Source of the DNA: Ascaphus truei
Taxonomy: Eukaryota > Chordata > Amphibia > Anura > Ascaphidae
Direction of reading: 5' to 3'
NCBI GenBank assembly: GCA_036426205.1
Contig: CM071568.1
Coordinates: forward strand, 43,953,360 to 44,017,359
Length of the DNA stretch: 64,000 bases
Made by a program: the position numbers and the translations under genes. The number at the start of each line of letters is the position of its first letter. Position 1 is the stretch's first letter. The notes beneath the pieces were generated by a model that was not told where the DNA came from, did no database searches, and saw only the letters and a program-made list of their open reading frames with translations. Shown here piece after piece: positions 1 through 10,254 of this stretch.

Positions 1-8
1 GACTGCAA

Positions 9-105
9 GAATAAAGCCCTGGTTCTTTTATATATCTGTCTGCGTGTCAGTCATTGGGCAGATGGAAGGAATGTTGTGGTGGGGGCTGATCTCTGGAACC
101 CTGGA
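9..105 (+). mobile_element. possible retroviral LTR edge with primer-binding-like site
   Basis: AATAAA at 10-15 is followed about 65 bases later by TGGGGGCT (80-87) and a partial continuation that resembles a tRNA-Pro primer binding site, the arrangement expected at the end of a gammaretrovirus-like LTR. No gag or pol reading frame follows and the rest of the LTR is outside the window. The match is short and may be chance. Confidence 0.22.
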
Positions 106-730
106 GCCCACTATGACTGGAGATGCTAGCACCTGAAAGAATCTCAAGGATCACCAAAAGCATGTCCTGATTTCCATTACATCGCAGATCATCTCAGTTC
201 TCCTGACCCTCACAAGTATGCGCACCAACAACCCTTGTAGCCAGCAGTACATCTCTCAGGGGGTGGGGGTAACAGTGCTACATATATTACACACACATAG
301 GAGTCTGACACATGTAATTATTGCTGCACTAGTGTCCCACAATGTCACAAATACAATCCCTGGGCCAGTACAGCATATAGTTGCAGACCTGTACTTCGTG
401 AAGCACAGCTGGCATGCGATGTGTGCGTGCATAAAGGATACTGCAGTGTGGTAGAGCAAACCTCTGGACTCTTCGGAGTACTCACTGTACCAAACACTCT
501 TGCTTGGTAGGATATCATTACTGAACTCCCTGCTAGGGCACTTCTGGCTTTTCCTCGATCCGGAGAGGGAAAGCTCTGACACCTCTCTGTCTATCTGTCT
601 GCCTTGGCTCCACCTGGCACATGGAATTCCTCACTGTTTCCCCCTCCGCAGCAGCTCTGCCTCATCACTTCACATCCTGTTCTCTATCTTCCTCTTGGCT
701 CCTCCTCTTGTGTGTCACACTTCTCTGATA

Positions 731-818
731 CTTAAAACAAAGACACCACTAATTCAGTTAGAGAGTTATCATGGTGCTGTTTTATTAATGCTATCACAAG
801 TGGTGTCTTTGTTTTAAG
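731..818. mobile_element. 88-bp TA-flanked MITE with 20-bp perfect terminal inverted repeats
   Basis: The ends CTTAAAACAAAGACACCACT (731-750) and its exact reverse complement (799-818) bracket 48 bp. The dinucleotide TA occurs immediately outside both ends (729-730 and 819-820), as expected for a Tc1/mariner-type target duplication. It has no coding capacity. The family was not identified. Confidence 0.65.
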
Positions 819-1252
819 TAGTTGTTCAGAAGGTTTACAACAATTTATTTTTGTTGTTTCCACATCAAAATTCAACACATCACCCAGGGGACCTGCGCCA
901 AGGAGGGCTTTTCTTCAACATGACTACGGTAGGGCCATAGTGGGCAACACCCATTGTGAATCCTAAAATGCCAGAACTAAAATTCCCCCCCTACAACTGC
1001 CACACACATTCACTCTGTCATTCCCAGCCAGCACCACTGAAATGCAGCTGTGTGGGAATGACAGCGCCATGTGATATGAGGAAGTCTAACAAACCCCTCC
1101 TCTTTCCCCCGGAACAAGCGCGGTGCGGTTAATGGATTTTAGCACTGCATGCTGCATGTGGAGGAGGTACAGACCCCCATCACCTCCCATGTAATCCTCT
1201 TCCATACCCTCCTCTCTCCCCATGTGTCACCCTCAGATCTGGTTAAACTCCA

Positions 1253-1420
1253 TGTCAGCGTATAGTGCTGTCTTGTTGTGGTCAGTGTATGATGCTTTCA
1301 GGTCTTACTATGTGTCAGTGTACGGTGTAGTCAGGTTATACTCTATGTCAGTGTATAGTACAGAATATACTCAGTGTCAGTGTAGAGTGCAAGTTATGCA
1401 CTGTTTCAGTGTATAGTGAT
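1253..1420. repeat. degenerate tandem repeat
   Basis: A motif close to GTCAGTGTATAGTG recurs about every 30-40 bp (near 1253, 1282, 1315, 1347, 1376 and 1404) with variable spacers containing TCAGGTTATACT-like sequence. Related fragments occur again near 3180-3300. The array is old and unequal, with no coding meaning. Confidence 0.5.
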
Positions 1421-1439
1421 CATCATCTCATCCTATATC

Positions 1440-3186
1440 TGGCCCCATTGATCCTATTCCCTTACATCTCCTCTCTGGCACACTAAGCCCCACCCTAACT
1501 CACCTTTTTAACCTCTCTCTCGCCTTTAGCACATTCCGATCTTCTTTCAAACATGCACTCATCACGCCCATTCTCAAGAAACCCACACTTGACTCATCCT
1601 CCCCTTCTAACTACCGCCCGATCTTTCTTCTTCCCTTTGCCTCCAAGCTATTTGAGCAACTTGTATACAACAACCTGACTCCCTGCTTGACTCTTTACAA
1701 TGTCGTTTCCGTACTCTACACTCCAACAATCACCTTAAATATTCTCCACTCCATTAACCTCCGTGACACAGCTTTCTCCTGGTTCATGTGCTACATAGCC
1801 AACCAAACCTTCAGTGTTTCCTTCTCTGGTATTTCCAACTCTTCAGTCCCTTTTTCTGTTGGAATTCCACAAGGCTATGACCTTGGCCCTCTGCCCTTCT
1901 TACTCTATCTCCTCTCTTTGTGAACCACATACAATTCTTTGGGTTTAAGTAATATGTTTATGCTGATGATACCCAAATCTATCTTTCCTCCCCTGACCTC
2001 TCCCTCTCTCTCCTGTCCTGTGTCTCCAAGTTCCACTCTGCAATCTCCTCCTGTATATCTCACTGCTACCTGAAGCTAAACATGTCCATAACAGAATTAA
2101 TATTCTTTCACCCTTCCACTGCCACCGCTACACCAACACTCCCTCTCACTGTCACCACAATCTCTTCAACATATCTAGAGGTCATCTTTCACTTTGATAA
2201 TTCCTTCATTCCTCACATTCGGTCCCTCATGAAGTCTTGCCACCTACACCCCTGAAGTTTCTCCAAGATAAACCCTTCACACACTTACAGGTATGATGCA
2301 AATAAAATCCTAATCCACTTGCTCACCATGTCCTGACGTGATTACTGCAACCTTCTCTTAGTTGGCAGTCCCCTTGTCTCTCTATCCCAACCTCCAATCC
2401 ATCCAAAATGCTGCTGCCAGATTCATCTACCTCACTCTCCACTCCACTTCTACTGCTCCACTGCGCATATCCCTACACTGGCTTCCAGTAGCTTCCAGAA
2501 TTAAATTGAAAACCTTTTGTAATGGTTTTAATGACAAAGGTCTTAATGACACTGCCCCCCCCCCCTTAGATAGCAACCCTCATCCACAAATACATACCTA
2601 CACCCCCCTACGTTCTGCCCACAACTTCCGCCTTTCTTCCCACCATATTACCTCCTCTCACTCCCACCTTTAAGACTTCTCCCGTGCTGCCTACTCTCTC
2701 TGGAATTCCCTCCCACTTACCATCAGATCCCCCCCCCCCCCTGCTTTCAAATGTTTAAACACTCCCTGAAAATTCTCTTTTCAAGGAAACCTAGCCGCCA
2801 TACCTCCAGCATCCAACTCCCCTCCCCCTCCAACCCTATTGGGACCAGCTGGACCAATGTCCACCCTATGTAACAATCGCCCCTCCCCCCGCCCCCAACA
2901 AAACTTCAATGGCTTCAGCTGTCAGACTGGACCATATTCTAACCTGAGCCACACCTTATCCTACAATAAACAGCCACTTTACGTTCTAGTTTCAACATTG
3001 TCACTCATTACCTCTAGTGTAAGCTCTCATGGGCAGTGCCCTCATTACCTCTTTGTATCTGATTGTGTATGTTTGTCCTCACTTGTATGTCACTGTTTAT
3101 ATTTTTCCAATATACATAACTCTGTACCCCATTGTACCGATCTGCCAAATATGTTGGTGCTTCACAAAAAAACGATAATAATAATA
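1440..3186 (+). mobile_element. decayed L2-type LINE, reverse transcriptase and 3' end
   Basis: This is the 3' portion of a CR1/L2-clade non-LTR retrotransposon. Reverse-transcriptase blocks appear in order but in different frames: TPILKKP followed by SNYRPI (about 1560-1625), a degraded GIPQG..LGPL block (about 1859-1893), an intact YADDTQIY catalytic box (codons from 1959), then LQSIQNAAARFI and SLHWLPV (about 2390-2490). The 3' end near 3140-3186 has ATATGTTGGTGCTTCAC followed by an ATA-rich tail, the form typical of L2 3' ends. Stops and frameshifts separate the blocks, so it is dead. Several poly-C slippage runs (near 2559 and 2729) add to the frame breaks. L2 rather than CR1 is inferred from the tail. 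Confidence 0.8.
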
Positions 3187-3189
3187 GTT

Positions 3190-5110
3190 CGGTCAGGTTA
3201 CACACTCTTAGACTGCACTATACATTAACATTGACAGTCAGTATAATCTGACTGCACTATATACTTATACAGAGTATAACCAGAGTGTATTGGTGCAACA
3301 ATAGGTCACCTCAGCGGCACTTATTGGTACCCCACCAATAAGTTACTGCTTGCTAAAACTGTTTACTAAAATACTTCTAGACTACAGCTTCTTGTGCCCT
3401 GATTAAAACCTCTTCCACAGGCTTGAACCCTCAGTCAGGAGCATTGGTGATACATAGTGACCATATCCTAGCTCTCCAGCTAATCTACATTTTTTGGCCG
3501 TGCATCTCTGACTGATAGCCTTCACAATAATGATAAAGCCCTTCATAATTTCTAACTTTTGACATCCTAATGCTCCCTTTCTCATCCAAATACTCAATAG
3601 AGACACTATAATGCGTTGAAGAGTTCCTCTGTTGGTTTTCACTATGGGTTACATGAAAGCTTATACTTTTTAGGGTGGAGGGGGGGCCTTGTGAATCTTA
3701 CGAATCTGTCTCTTTAGTGGAAGACCCTAGTTGAAGACCCAACACCAGCAAAATGTTAACATAAGAAGCCCATGTATTCCCTTGTGCCACGTGCATAATC
3801 AATTTTTAATTGAGATATTTGAGTGTAGATGTTTGTAAAGTCTGATAAATAAAGTATCCCACATCACAGTTTAGTAATTACATTTGCTTAAGTCATTAAT
3901 CAAACAATGTCAGTCCAAATAAACTCCCCTACTAAATCAATAGAAAGCATAAATATAGGTAACTAACAAAACTCTCACCAAATAAAAAGACATCTACTGG
4001 TCCCATCCACAGATTAATAAGAGCCAAATCAACAATTGTTCTGTACCTGCAGTACAATAGAGTATGCTCATTGTAAGAAAGTTCATTCAGAATTTCTTAA
4101 CTCCAAATTGCAGTCAAATTCTCATGTAAAAAAATGTATCATAAAATAAAAATGTATCATGAGCACCAAAAAAAAGAAGAAACTTCTCTCTGGAAATATT
4201 AGATTACTGGTAGAGAACAATGAGATATAAATACCCCGCGCTTTGCTCTTTATTTTCAAGACTACTTCTATCCAGAAGTTATGAGTACCGACCGAGAAAG
4301 CCACGCTCTGTGCATTTTTATGTGAAATAACAGTAAATAATTTTCACAGCATACTTATCTACTTGTATAAAAAAAGATATCAGTGTTTGGAGTCAGAGCC
4401 AGACTTCACAATTACATGGTAAGGTGATTGATGTGATTTTATACCATTCGAGAGGGGGAGACAGAGCGGAGTATTTTCTTAAAAAGGAAATTAAATAGAT
4501 CTTCTGGCTAGACACAGTTTATACTGATGGGAAGAATGGGGAACTTCAAATGAAATGATATTTGTGAATGACTGAGCTGTTGTGTTAGAGGAAATGTGTC
4601 TTCTTTAATCCCTTCACTAGCTAGCAGAGCCCGCAAATGCCTTGCTGGCGACTCTGGGAGTGAAGATGTTATTATACATGTTTATGTTCATGATTCTTTT
4701 TTCACAAACCTTTTTTTTATGTTTGTGTTGATGCAAAATGTAGCCAGCGGCAGCGCTTTACATGAAAAGCATACACTGCAAAATACAGACGACTACGTAC
4801 CCGCCAACATTTCACAGATTAAAAAAAATACACAACACTCCTTATAAACCCCAAACCCCCTGAAAGACCTCCAATACTCCTCATAAGATCCCCAACACCT
4901 CTCATAAGAACCTCCTAAAAAAATGAAGATGCATAAAATCAAGCACACGATAGGGCTATACACTAAGTAAGGGAACTTTGAAGCTTAGAAAAAGTGTTTT
5001 TATGCACTGCACCATTTTTTGGAACCCAGTATGTAAGGAACGGTTGCCTACATCTGGTGCAGACTGTTAGAAGTAATTCATATAAACCAGCACTCTCCCT
5101 ACTCGTTAAA
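3190..5110. other. AT-rich stretch without recognised features
   Basis: I see only short chance open frames and simple poly-A/T runs. No splice-flanked open frame, RNA gene or clear terminal inverted repeat was found. Confidence 0.5.
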
Positions 5111-5149
5111 AGTGTACAGTATGTCAGACACTCCCTTTTCTTTCCTGTG

Positions 5150-5970
5150 CAGCCTTTTGAATACAATGGGATCCGTGGGATTTAGTCAATTTGTGCATGG
5201 CCCGACACATAAGTACAGTCATACACTTGATCTGATCTTCACACAGAGAGTATCGGTTGGGGAGGTGACATTTTCCTCATCCCTGTGGACAGATCATGGG
5301 GTAATCCAGGCTTATATTGGAGGCACCCCACCACCCTGTAAAACGGAGTGGTGGGCCCGAGACAGTTTGGGTATGGCCTAGGAGGCGTCATGAGCTCATT
5401 AGGTTTAGGGCTGCCCTTTGGGCCCATTTATCCTCATTGTCTCCCCGGATGACAACATCTTTGTCAGCATCAAGAATTACAATTTGGCTCTCCATGCAGC
5501 CACTTATGAAGTGGCCCCCTCTTTGGAGAATGCCTGCTCGCAGATCCATAAGTGCTCCATTGTATTCTCTCTCCAAAGGAAAGAGCAGCAGTGCTTGAGT
5601 TCCTGTCAGGCTTGAAGGTATGTCAATGGGGGTATAAGCATGTGGACTTCAGGGAGAAGAAATCCTACGTTGCCCTGATGATCGACTCTACATGAAATCA
5701 TCCACTGGACCTATTAAGGATGGTGAGCAGTCTGGTTATCCTGAGGAAGCTGAGCCACAGTAAAATGCATTGTCTTTCTTTGCGGAGAGACTGAGAGAGA
5801 CCCTGTCTTTGTTCCCAGGTGGTCCTGACTGGAAGCACAAGTGGAAGTGCAGGATTTTCACTGGATACGCAAGATGTCATGGATTAACTACTGCCTGGCA
5901 GGCACCCAACAGCTCTAGCTGTTGTAAACAAGCTTTCCCCTGTTACACTCCACCCATTTGGGGGTAGCTA
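5150..5970 (+). mobile_element. decayed LINE endonuclease-region fragment
   Basis: Translated pieces in shifting frames resemble the C-terminal half of an AP-type LINE endonuclease and what follows it. GFSQFVHGPTHKYSHTLDLI is followed by a WTDHGVIQ block that corresponds to the conserved SDH motif (about 5178-5310). Further on come YNLALHAATYEVAPSLENAC (about 5478-5540) and a later, poorly conserved piece to about 5965. Frameshifts occur near 5340 and 5640. The pieces belong to a lineage different from the L2 copies at 1.4, 21.6 and 25.6 kb, judged by the divergent endonuclease sequence. No reverse transcriptase follows, so the copy is truncated. Confidence 0.65.
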
Positions 5971-6261
5971 GGGCCCATCCCTCCATTCCCTCTCAAGACA
6001 TAATTGTAGGTCAAAAGAGACTGGGTGGAGGAACAGATTTACCTGGGGGTCCCTTTTTCTTTGACCAGTTCATCAGAGCCCCATTCTTCTCTTCTGTCTT
6101 TTCTGTGTTTTCCACGCTCTACGACTTCCGATATGATCTATGGGTCTTCTTTTTCTCAGTACAATGTCTTTTCCTAAGACCATCTTCACTCCTACCAATA
6201 ACTTTATTTTTCCCCCTTGGGGGAGTTATCTGGTACTGAGGATATGAAGCACAAAACGTTC

Positions 6262-6700
6262 ACAGCCACGAAGTGTAGTCGTGTTTGAAGAGAACACTGG
6301 TGACAATGTCCTGGTAAGCTGTGTACTCGAACAGTGTCTCTTCAAGTAATTGCTCTAGCACGGCACGCTTTAGTCACTCAAGGAGGACTTCTTGTTCAAG
6401 CTTACAGTATTTTTCCATTTCTCCAACTCTTAGTTTAGTCGCTTGGCAACAAGTTCTTCCATGTGTCGTGCGATCTCCTCTTCCTTGTCCCTAGCGTGAC
6501 CATCTGGTTTCAGCTAAAAATCCTTGAGCTCTAGTACCTCAATCTTGGTGCAGTTCTCCTCAATTCTGACTATAACCCTTGGCATCTGTCATTTGCAGTC
6601 AGCAGACTTGTAGTTTTGGGTCTCTTTTTCTCGATGCATTAATTGCTTGTTTGGTTATGACGTAGGTCCTATATAAGGACTTCATCACACAAGCAGCTTT
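6262..6700 (-). pseudogene. coiled-coil protein pseudogene, ARGLU1-like segment
   Basis: Read on the minus strand, a run of charged residues includes RIEENCTKIEVLELKDF and then DKEEEIARHMEELVAKRL (about 6431-6495), a stop, ELEKWKN, and after a one-base frameshift LEQEVLLE, a stop, and LKRAVLEQLLEE (about 6341-6400). The order and spacing resemble the glutamate/arginine-rich coiled coil of ARGLU1, where EEL-VAKR, EREVLRR and EKQLLEE blocks follow each other. At least three in-frame stops and one frameshift show that it is broken. No introns are visible, which fits a processed copy, but no poly-A tail was seen. The upstream part does not match ARGLU1 as I know it, so another coiled-coil gene is possible. 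Confidence 0.4.
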
Positions 6701-7089
6701 CTTCACCTTCCTGTAGCATCATCACTGCTGATATTTTCTAACATTTGACAAGACCTTTTAGTCGGACATTTCCTCTGAATTTCCCAGATCCTTGAGCACC
6801 AGAGACCTGGCAGGGCCGGAGTCGAAGAGGGCCCACATGATCCCTCCAGCAATCAGGACCTGGAGTAGAAATGGACTGGGCCCTTCTTTCAAGTGGGCTG
6901 TGGTCGCTGTCTGGGTAAAGGAACAAATCGATCCCAGGGCAGTCGATAGGGTGGTGCCCAGGCACTCTGGAGGCTGTACAGCTGAACAACTCCAGTTCGT
7001 AGTCCTTCTGCGATGCTTCTGGGAGGGATGTTAGCCCTTGCAATGAGGGACTGACTGGATCGTGGCGAGCAAATTGATAAAAAAGGATA

Positions 7090-7190
7090 CATTATTTATT
7101 AAACAGAATCGACGTCTCGGTTTGTAACTTGGACCTTTGTCAAGATGGTCCGAGTTACGAACCAAAACATAGATACTGTTTAATAAATAA
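7090..7190. repeat. 101-bp hairpin with hammerhead-like core (minus strand)
   Basis: Outer arms ATTATTTATTAAACAG (7090-7105) and the exact reverse complement (7175-7190) enclose a second, imperfect pair (7113-7134 with 7146-7167). On the minus strand the loop reads CTTGACAAAGGTCC and, after the stem, CCGAGACGTCGA. This has the layout of the degenerate hammerhead-like repeats elsewhere in the window (CTGAnGA, stem II, CGAAAC, GTCG), with GAGAC in place of GAAAC. Confidence 0.45.
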
Positions 7191-7414
7191 TTGTCCCTTT
7201 TGCACCAGTCCTCTGGAGTGCCGCTCTTTTTCTTTTACTGAAGGAGTTTTGTATCCTATATGGTATATGGATCTTGGGGAGAACATCTCACTCTAGACTT
7301 CTTGTGACCTGAGGCAAATCACCTCCTGTGTTAAATAAGAGATGAGCAATGCCTCTCCTGCGCACTGTAAGAGTGTACAGTAAGAAGGGGTGTTAGCACC
7401 ACACACCCCTGTAA

Positions 7415-7684
7415 GGCCTCGGATATAGTGCAGGTGCGCGCGCGCGATGGAACGCATGGCATCGTGCGTGCATGTCGCCTGAGCGATCTGTGGCCTCGCT
7501 CACCACGGGGAGGCGTGGCCGTGATGTCACAAGGCTGGTTCATCCTCATTGGCTGAACCGCTCATGTGATGCGGCTCAAAAGTCTGCCGTGCGCCTGCTC
7601 ATCATCGCGCACGCACTATGGCCAGCGCAATTGTGCTGCTACGTTTTGGTTGTGCACGCCATTTCTCGCACTATGGACGCAGCC
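7415..7684. mobile_element. 270-bp CpG-rich MITE, PIF/Harbinger-like
   Basis: The ends GGCCTCGGATATAGTGC and (reverse complement of the right end) GGCTGCGTCCATAGTGC are inverted relatives. Each is flanked by TAA (7412-7414 and 7685-7687), the 3-bp target duplication used by PIF/Harbinger elements. The body is GC-rich and full of CpG, unlike its surroundings. Related copies lie at 13327, 38781 and probably 50602. Confidence 0.6.
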
Positions 7685-7759
7685 TAACCAACTCTCTCCT
7701 GTATGTTCTTCATAGAACAGCTCTGGAAGCTGCAGGGTTTGCTCTCTTTTTAGTCTGCA

Positions 7760-8830
7760 GGGAAGAATGCTCAGATTGGGACCTGTGTGGCTGTAAATGT
7801 GTGAGCACCTGATGTATCTCTCACCATCTGCACAACCCTCGCCTCTACAACGTCTCTATCTCACTTTCTCTGTTTCTTTTCCTCAGCTCTATCTTTTCTT
7901 TCCCCCTCTGTATTTTCTTCTCTCCAACTTCCCTCCTTTTCTACGATTTCTCTGTCACTCCCCTCTCTCTTTTACCTATCTCTGTCTCTCTTTCCTCACC
8001 CCTTTGTTGTCCGGCTCCCCATTCCCCCCGTGTTAAACAAGATGTCAGCACCCCCAAGGCCGGAACAAGTAATAATATAGCTTTAGCCCTGTATGTTGTA
8101 CTGTATTGAAGCCGCTTGCTTTCAGTCGGTCACAGCAACTGACTGGATGTGATCTTAATGACTTGTTGTCATGACCACAGCAGCATGCTCCGAGCAAAAA
8201 GAAAGGAGGCTCTTGGGCAAACAAAACTAATTTACCAATTAAGTCTTTAAAAGTGATGCATTCTCCTTGCAGCTACTGACATTTAAACCTGGGATTCTCC
8301 TAACACATTTTACATTCAAGTCTTCTTTCTGTGGCTGGGATTGTGGGTTGTACTGTAAACTGGCTGTACAGCTGCACTAAAAAAAAAACATATGTGTAAC
8401 TCCTTACTGCTGACTACAGTACATACGAGTGCCACTGAGCTGTACATGTTCTATTTTAGAAGTACGCATTAGAATTTAGGAGAGGAACAACTGCATTACT
8501 CTCAGATACAAGTAACATATTGGATCAGTGATAAGAATATAAATGTCATGGACAAAACGGCTCAAGTTTCATTCATAAAGTTACATCTTCAAAGGGAGCC
8601 TACGGCCATTAGACTGTAATAATATTAGCTGCTGGGGCAGGATGAACAGCTCTGCCAGCATCACATGCATTACAGTATATTATCATGTTACTTAAAACAT
8701 TTGACTATAAATAACTGCTTGAATGGCTAATGTGTGAGAATGTAGCACGAATGCTGCGAAATATTGATCTCTCAAAGTGTCTACTCAGTCCTACTTCAGC
8801 AGACAGTACTTTTTTTTGTCCTGAGAATTC
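7760..8830. other. no recognised features beyond a CT-rich tract
   Basis: 7830-8035 is pyrimidine-rich and gives chance open frames. The remainder to 8830 shows no exon, RNA gene or paired terminal repeats that I could recognise. Confidence 0.45.
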
Positions 8831-8838
8831 TTTGTATT

Positions 8839-8960
8839 CCTGCATGTGAATTCCCTTGTGTTTAATATAAAATCTTTCATTTTAGTTTAAGACATATACT
8901 TATATGTCTTAAACTAAAATGAAAGATTTTATATTAAACACAAGGGAATTCACATGCAGG
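8839..8960. repeat. perfect 122-bp palindrome (60-bp arms, 2-nt loop)
   Basis: Arm 8839-8898 is the exact reverse complement of 8901-8960 over all 60 positions, with only CT (8899-8900) at the centre. The arms start CCTGCATGTGAATTCC and contain mixed sequence rather than simple AT repeats. No obvious target duplication flanks it. The lack of any mismatch indicates a recent origin, gene conversion between arms, or an assembly artefact. Confidence 0.9.
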
Positions 8961-9059
8961 CATTGTTTCAATGTGTTGTCCTTCCTAGCACCTAGGTGAA
9001 CCAATCACAACCTCACTTAGGGACCCAGGCTGGGGAATAGGCATATTGCCAGGTGTGTG

Positions 9060-9812
9060 TGTGGTGCTCTACCTGTAGGCTTGCAGGAGTACTGAGTGGT
9101 CTGCATGATGGTAAGGAGACAGGAACAGGACTGTCTGGAACAGGTCTCTGGGTTCTTCTGTATTGGTGTCAGCGCCTCCAGCGGTGATTGAACCCATGGG
9201 GTGTGGGTGTCAGTCCCCATCACTGCACGATCATACCCCTCCTGCCCAGGAACTGACACCAGAGGCAGAGGTATCTTTGAACGGATTTTATTGTAGGGCA
9301 TGCTGCAGCAGCTCTTCCTTGCAGCACATCATCTTCTACACTAGCCCCAGGAATTCTGGAAGGTGCATACCTGTCAGTAAGGCTCTGACCCTTGTGGTCT
9401 CAAGGCCAGCCGGCTTAGAGTGAGCATGCTTGCCCCGCCATGGGGAAGTCTGACAGCTCCGTCCTCTCTCCCTAAGGATATAAGGTCAAGGACCCACTCC
9501 TCACTCTCTGAGGAGCAGAGACAGACTCTCTCTCCCTCCTCACTCTCTGAAGAGCTGAGGGGAAGAACTACTAACTTTTGGCTACTCCCCTAGAAAACTC
9601 TGGAAGGGGCGGGCTCATGGACTGTACCACCTACAAGGGGGCTGTACACAGGCCATGAGTCAACACCTACCTTCCTTCACTTTCAAGGGAAGCAGAAGGG
9701 GGGGTCACTGGCCCATAGATTAACCTGCTAAAGCCTGGAACTTTACAAGACTTACATAGCAGATACACTATGTGGAGAGAAACAGGTATTTATGGAACAT
9801 ACCCTGTTATAT
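9060..9812 (-). mobile_element. solo-LTR-like repeat, minus orientation
   Basis: The block shares ordered motifs with 20848-21508, and more distantly with 20133-20774 and 35987-36600. These are a TGTGGTGCT-type edge, GTCAGCGCCTCCAGC near 9167, a reverse-strand AATAAA signal (TTTTATTG near 9287) and GGGGCGGGCTCATG near 9606. The arrangement of reverse-strand polyadenylation signal and terminal TG suggests an LTR read on the minus strand. No target duplication was recognised and no internal retroelement region adjoins it. Confidence 0.5.
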
Positions 9813-9994
9813 ATGTTTATTGTATTATATATAAATAAATCCAAAAATACCCATGTTTTATTGGTAAAATGATCTTTGCATTTAATAAATTATGTATTAT
9901 GATGCCTTCAGAGAATGTGCTCACTTGCTTGTAAGTTCCTGCATCCCACATTGACAGAAGAACTAATGTGCACCTATTTTCATGTGTCCTACAG

Positions 9995-10254
9995 ATATAG
10001 TGAGATCTATTGTCCTCGGTGCCACAGACAAACAATCAAAAGTCTGCAGCGCAGTGGACAGTGTCTGCCGCGAGGGAGCTGCGGGGAGGTCCATGCATCT
10101 GAATGAAATCTGCAGCAGTGTCAATTATTCCGTGCCGCAACCACCACAGTCGCGTGGCAGTGGCACCAAAGACATTAAGGCTTGCTACATCTGTATGTTG
10201 GAGCGTCTGGATGACATGTTTGATAACACGGGTTCTCAGCCCCCAAATCTACAG
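9995..10254 (+). CDS. candidate internal protein-coding exon, unidentified gene
   Basis: A 260-bp open segment is bounded by a plausible acceptor (pyrimidine-containing tract ending CCTACAG at 9994) and a consensus donor (CAG then GTGAGG at 10255). The frame is open throughout: the exon begins with two bases completing a codon and ends in phase 0, giving 86 complete codons. The product starts IVRSIVLGATDKQSKVC, contains HLNEICSSVNYSVPQPPQSR, and ends with a hydrophobic/acidic stretch ACYICMLERLDDMFDN. Composition and codon use are unlike the repeat-derived open frames around it, and no repeat family in the window matches it. I do not recognise the protein. The mix of helical and polar segments would suit a large cytosolic scaffold, but that is a guess. 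No neighbouring exon was found, so the flanking introns must be long. A chance open frame with fortuitous splice sites remains possible. Confidence 0.55.

Noticed and set aside
1687..2673. A functional reverse transcriptase gene
   Set aside because: Conserved blocks are in different frames separated by stops, and only the YADD box is intact.
6738..7043. 101-codon minus-strand frame next to the coiled-coil pseudogene
   Set aside because: It overlaps an equally open plus-strand frame, shows no recognisable protein features and does not continue the pseudogene.
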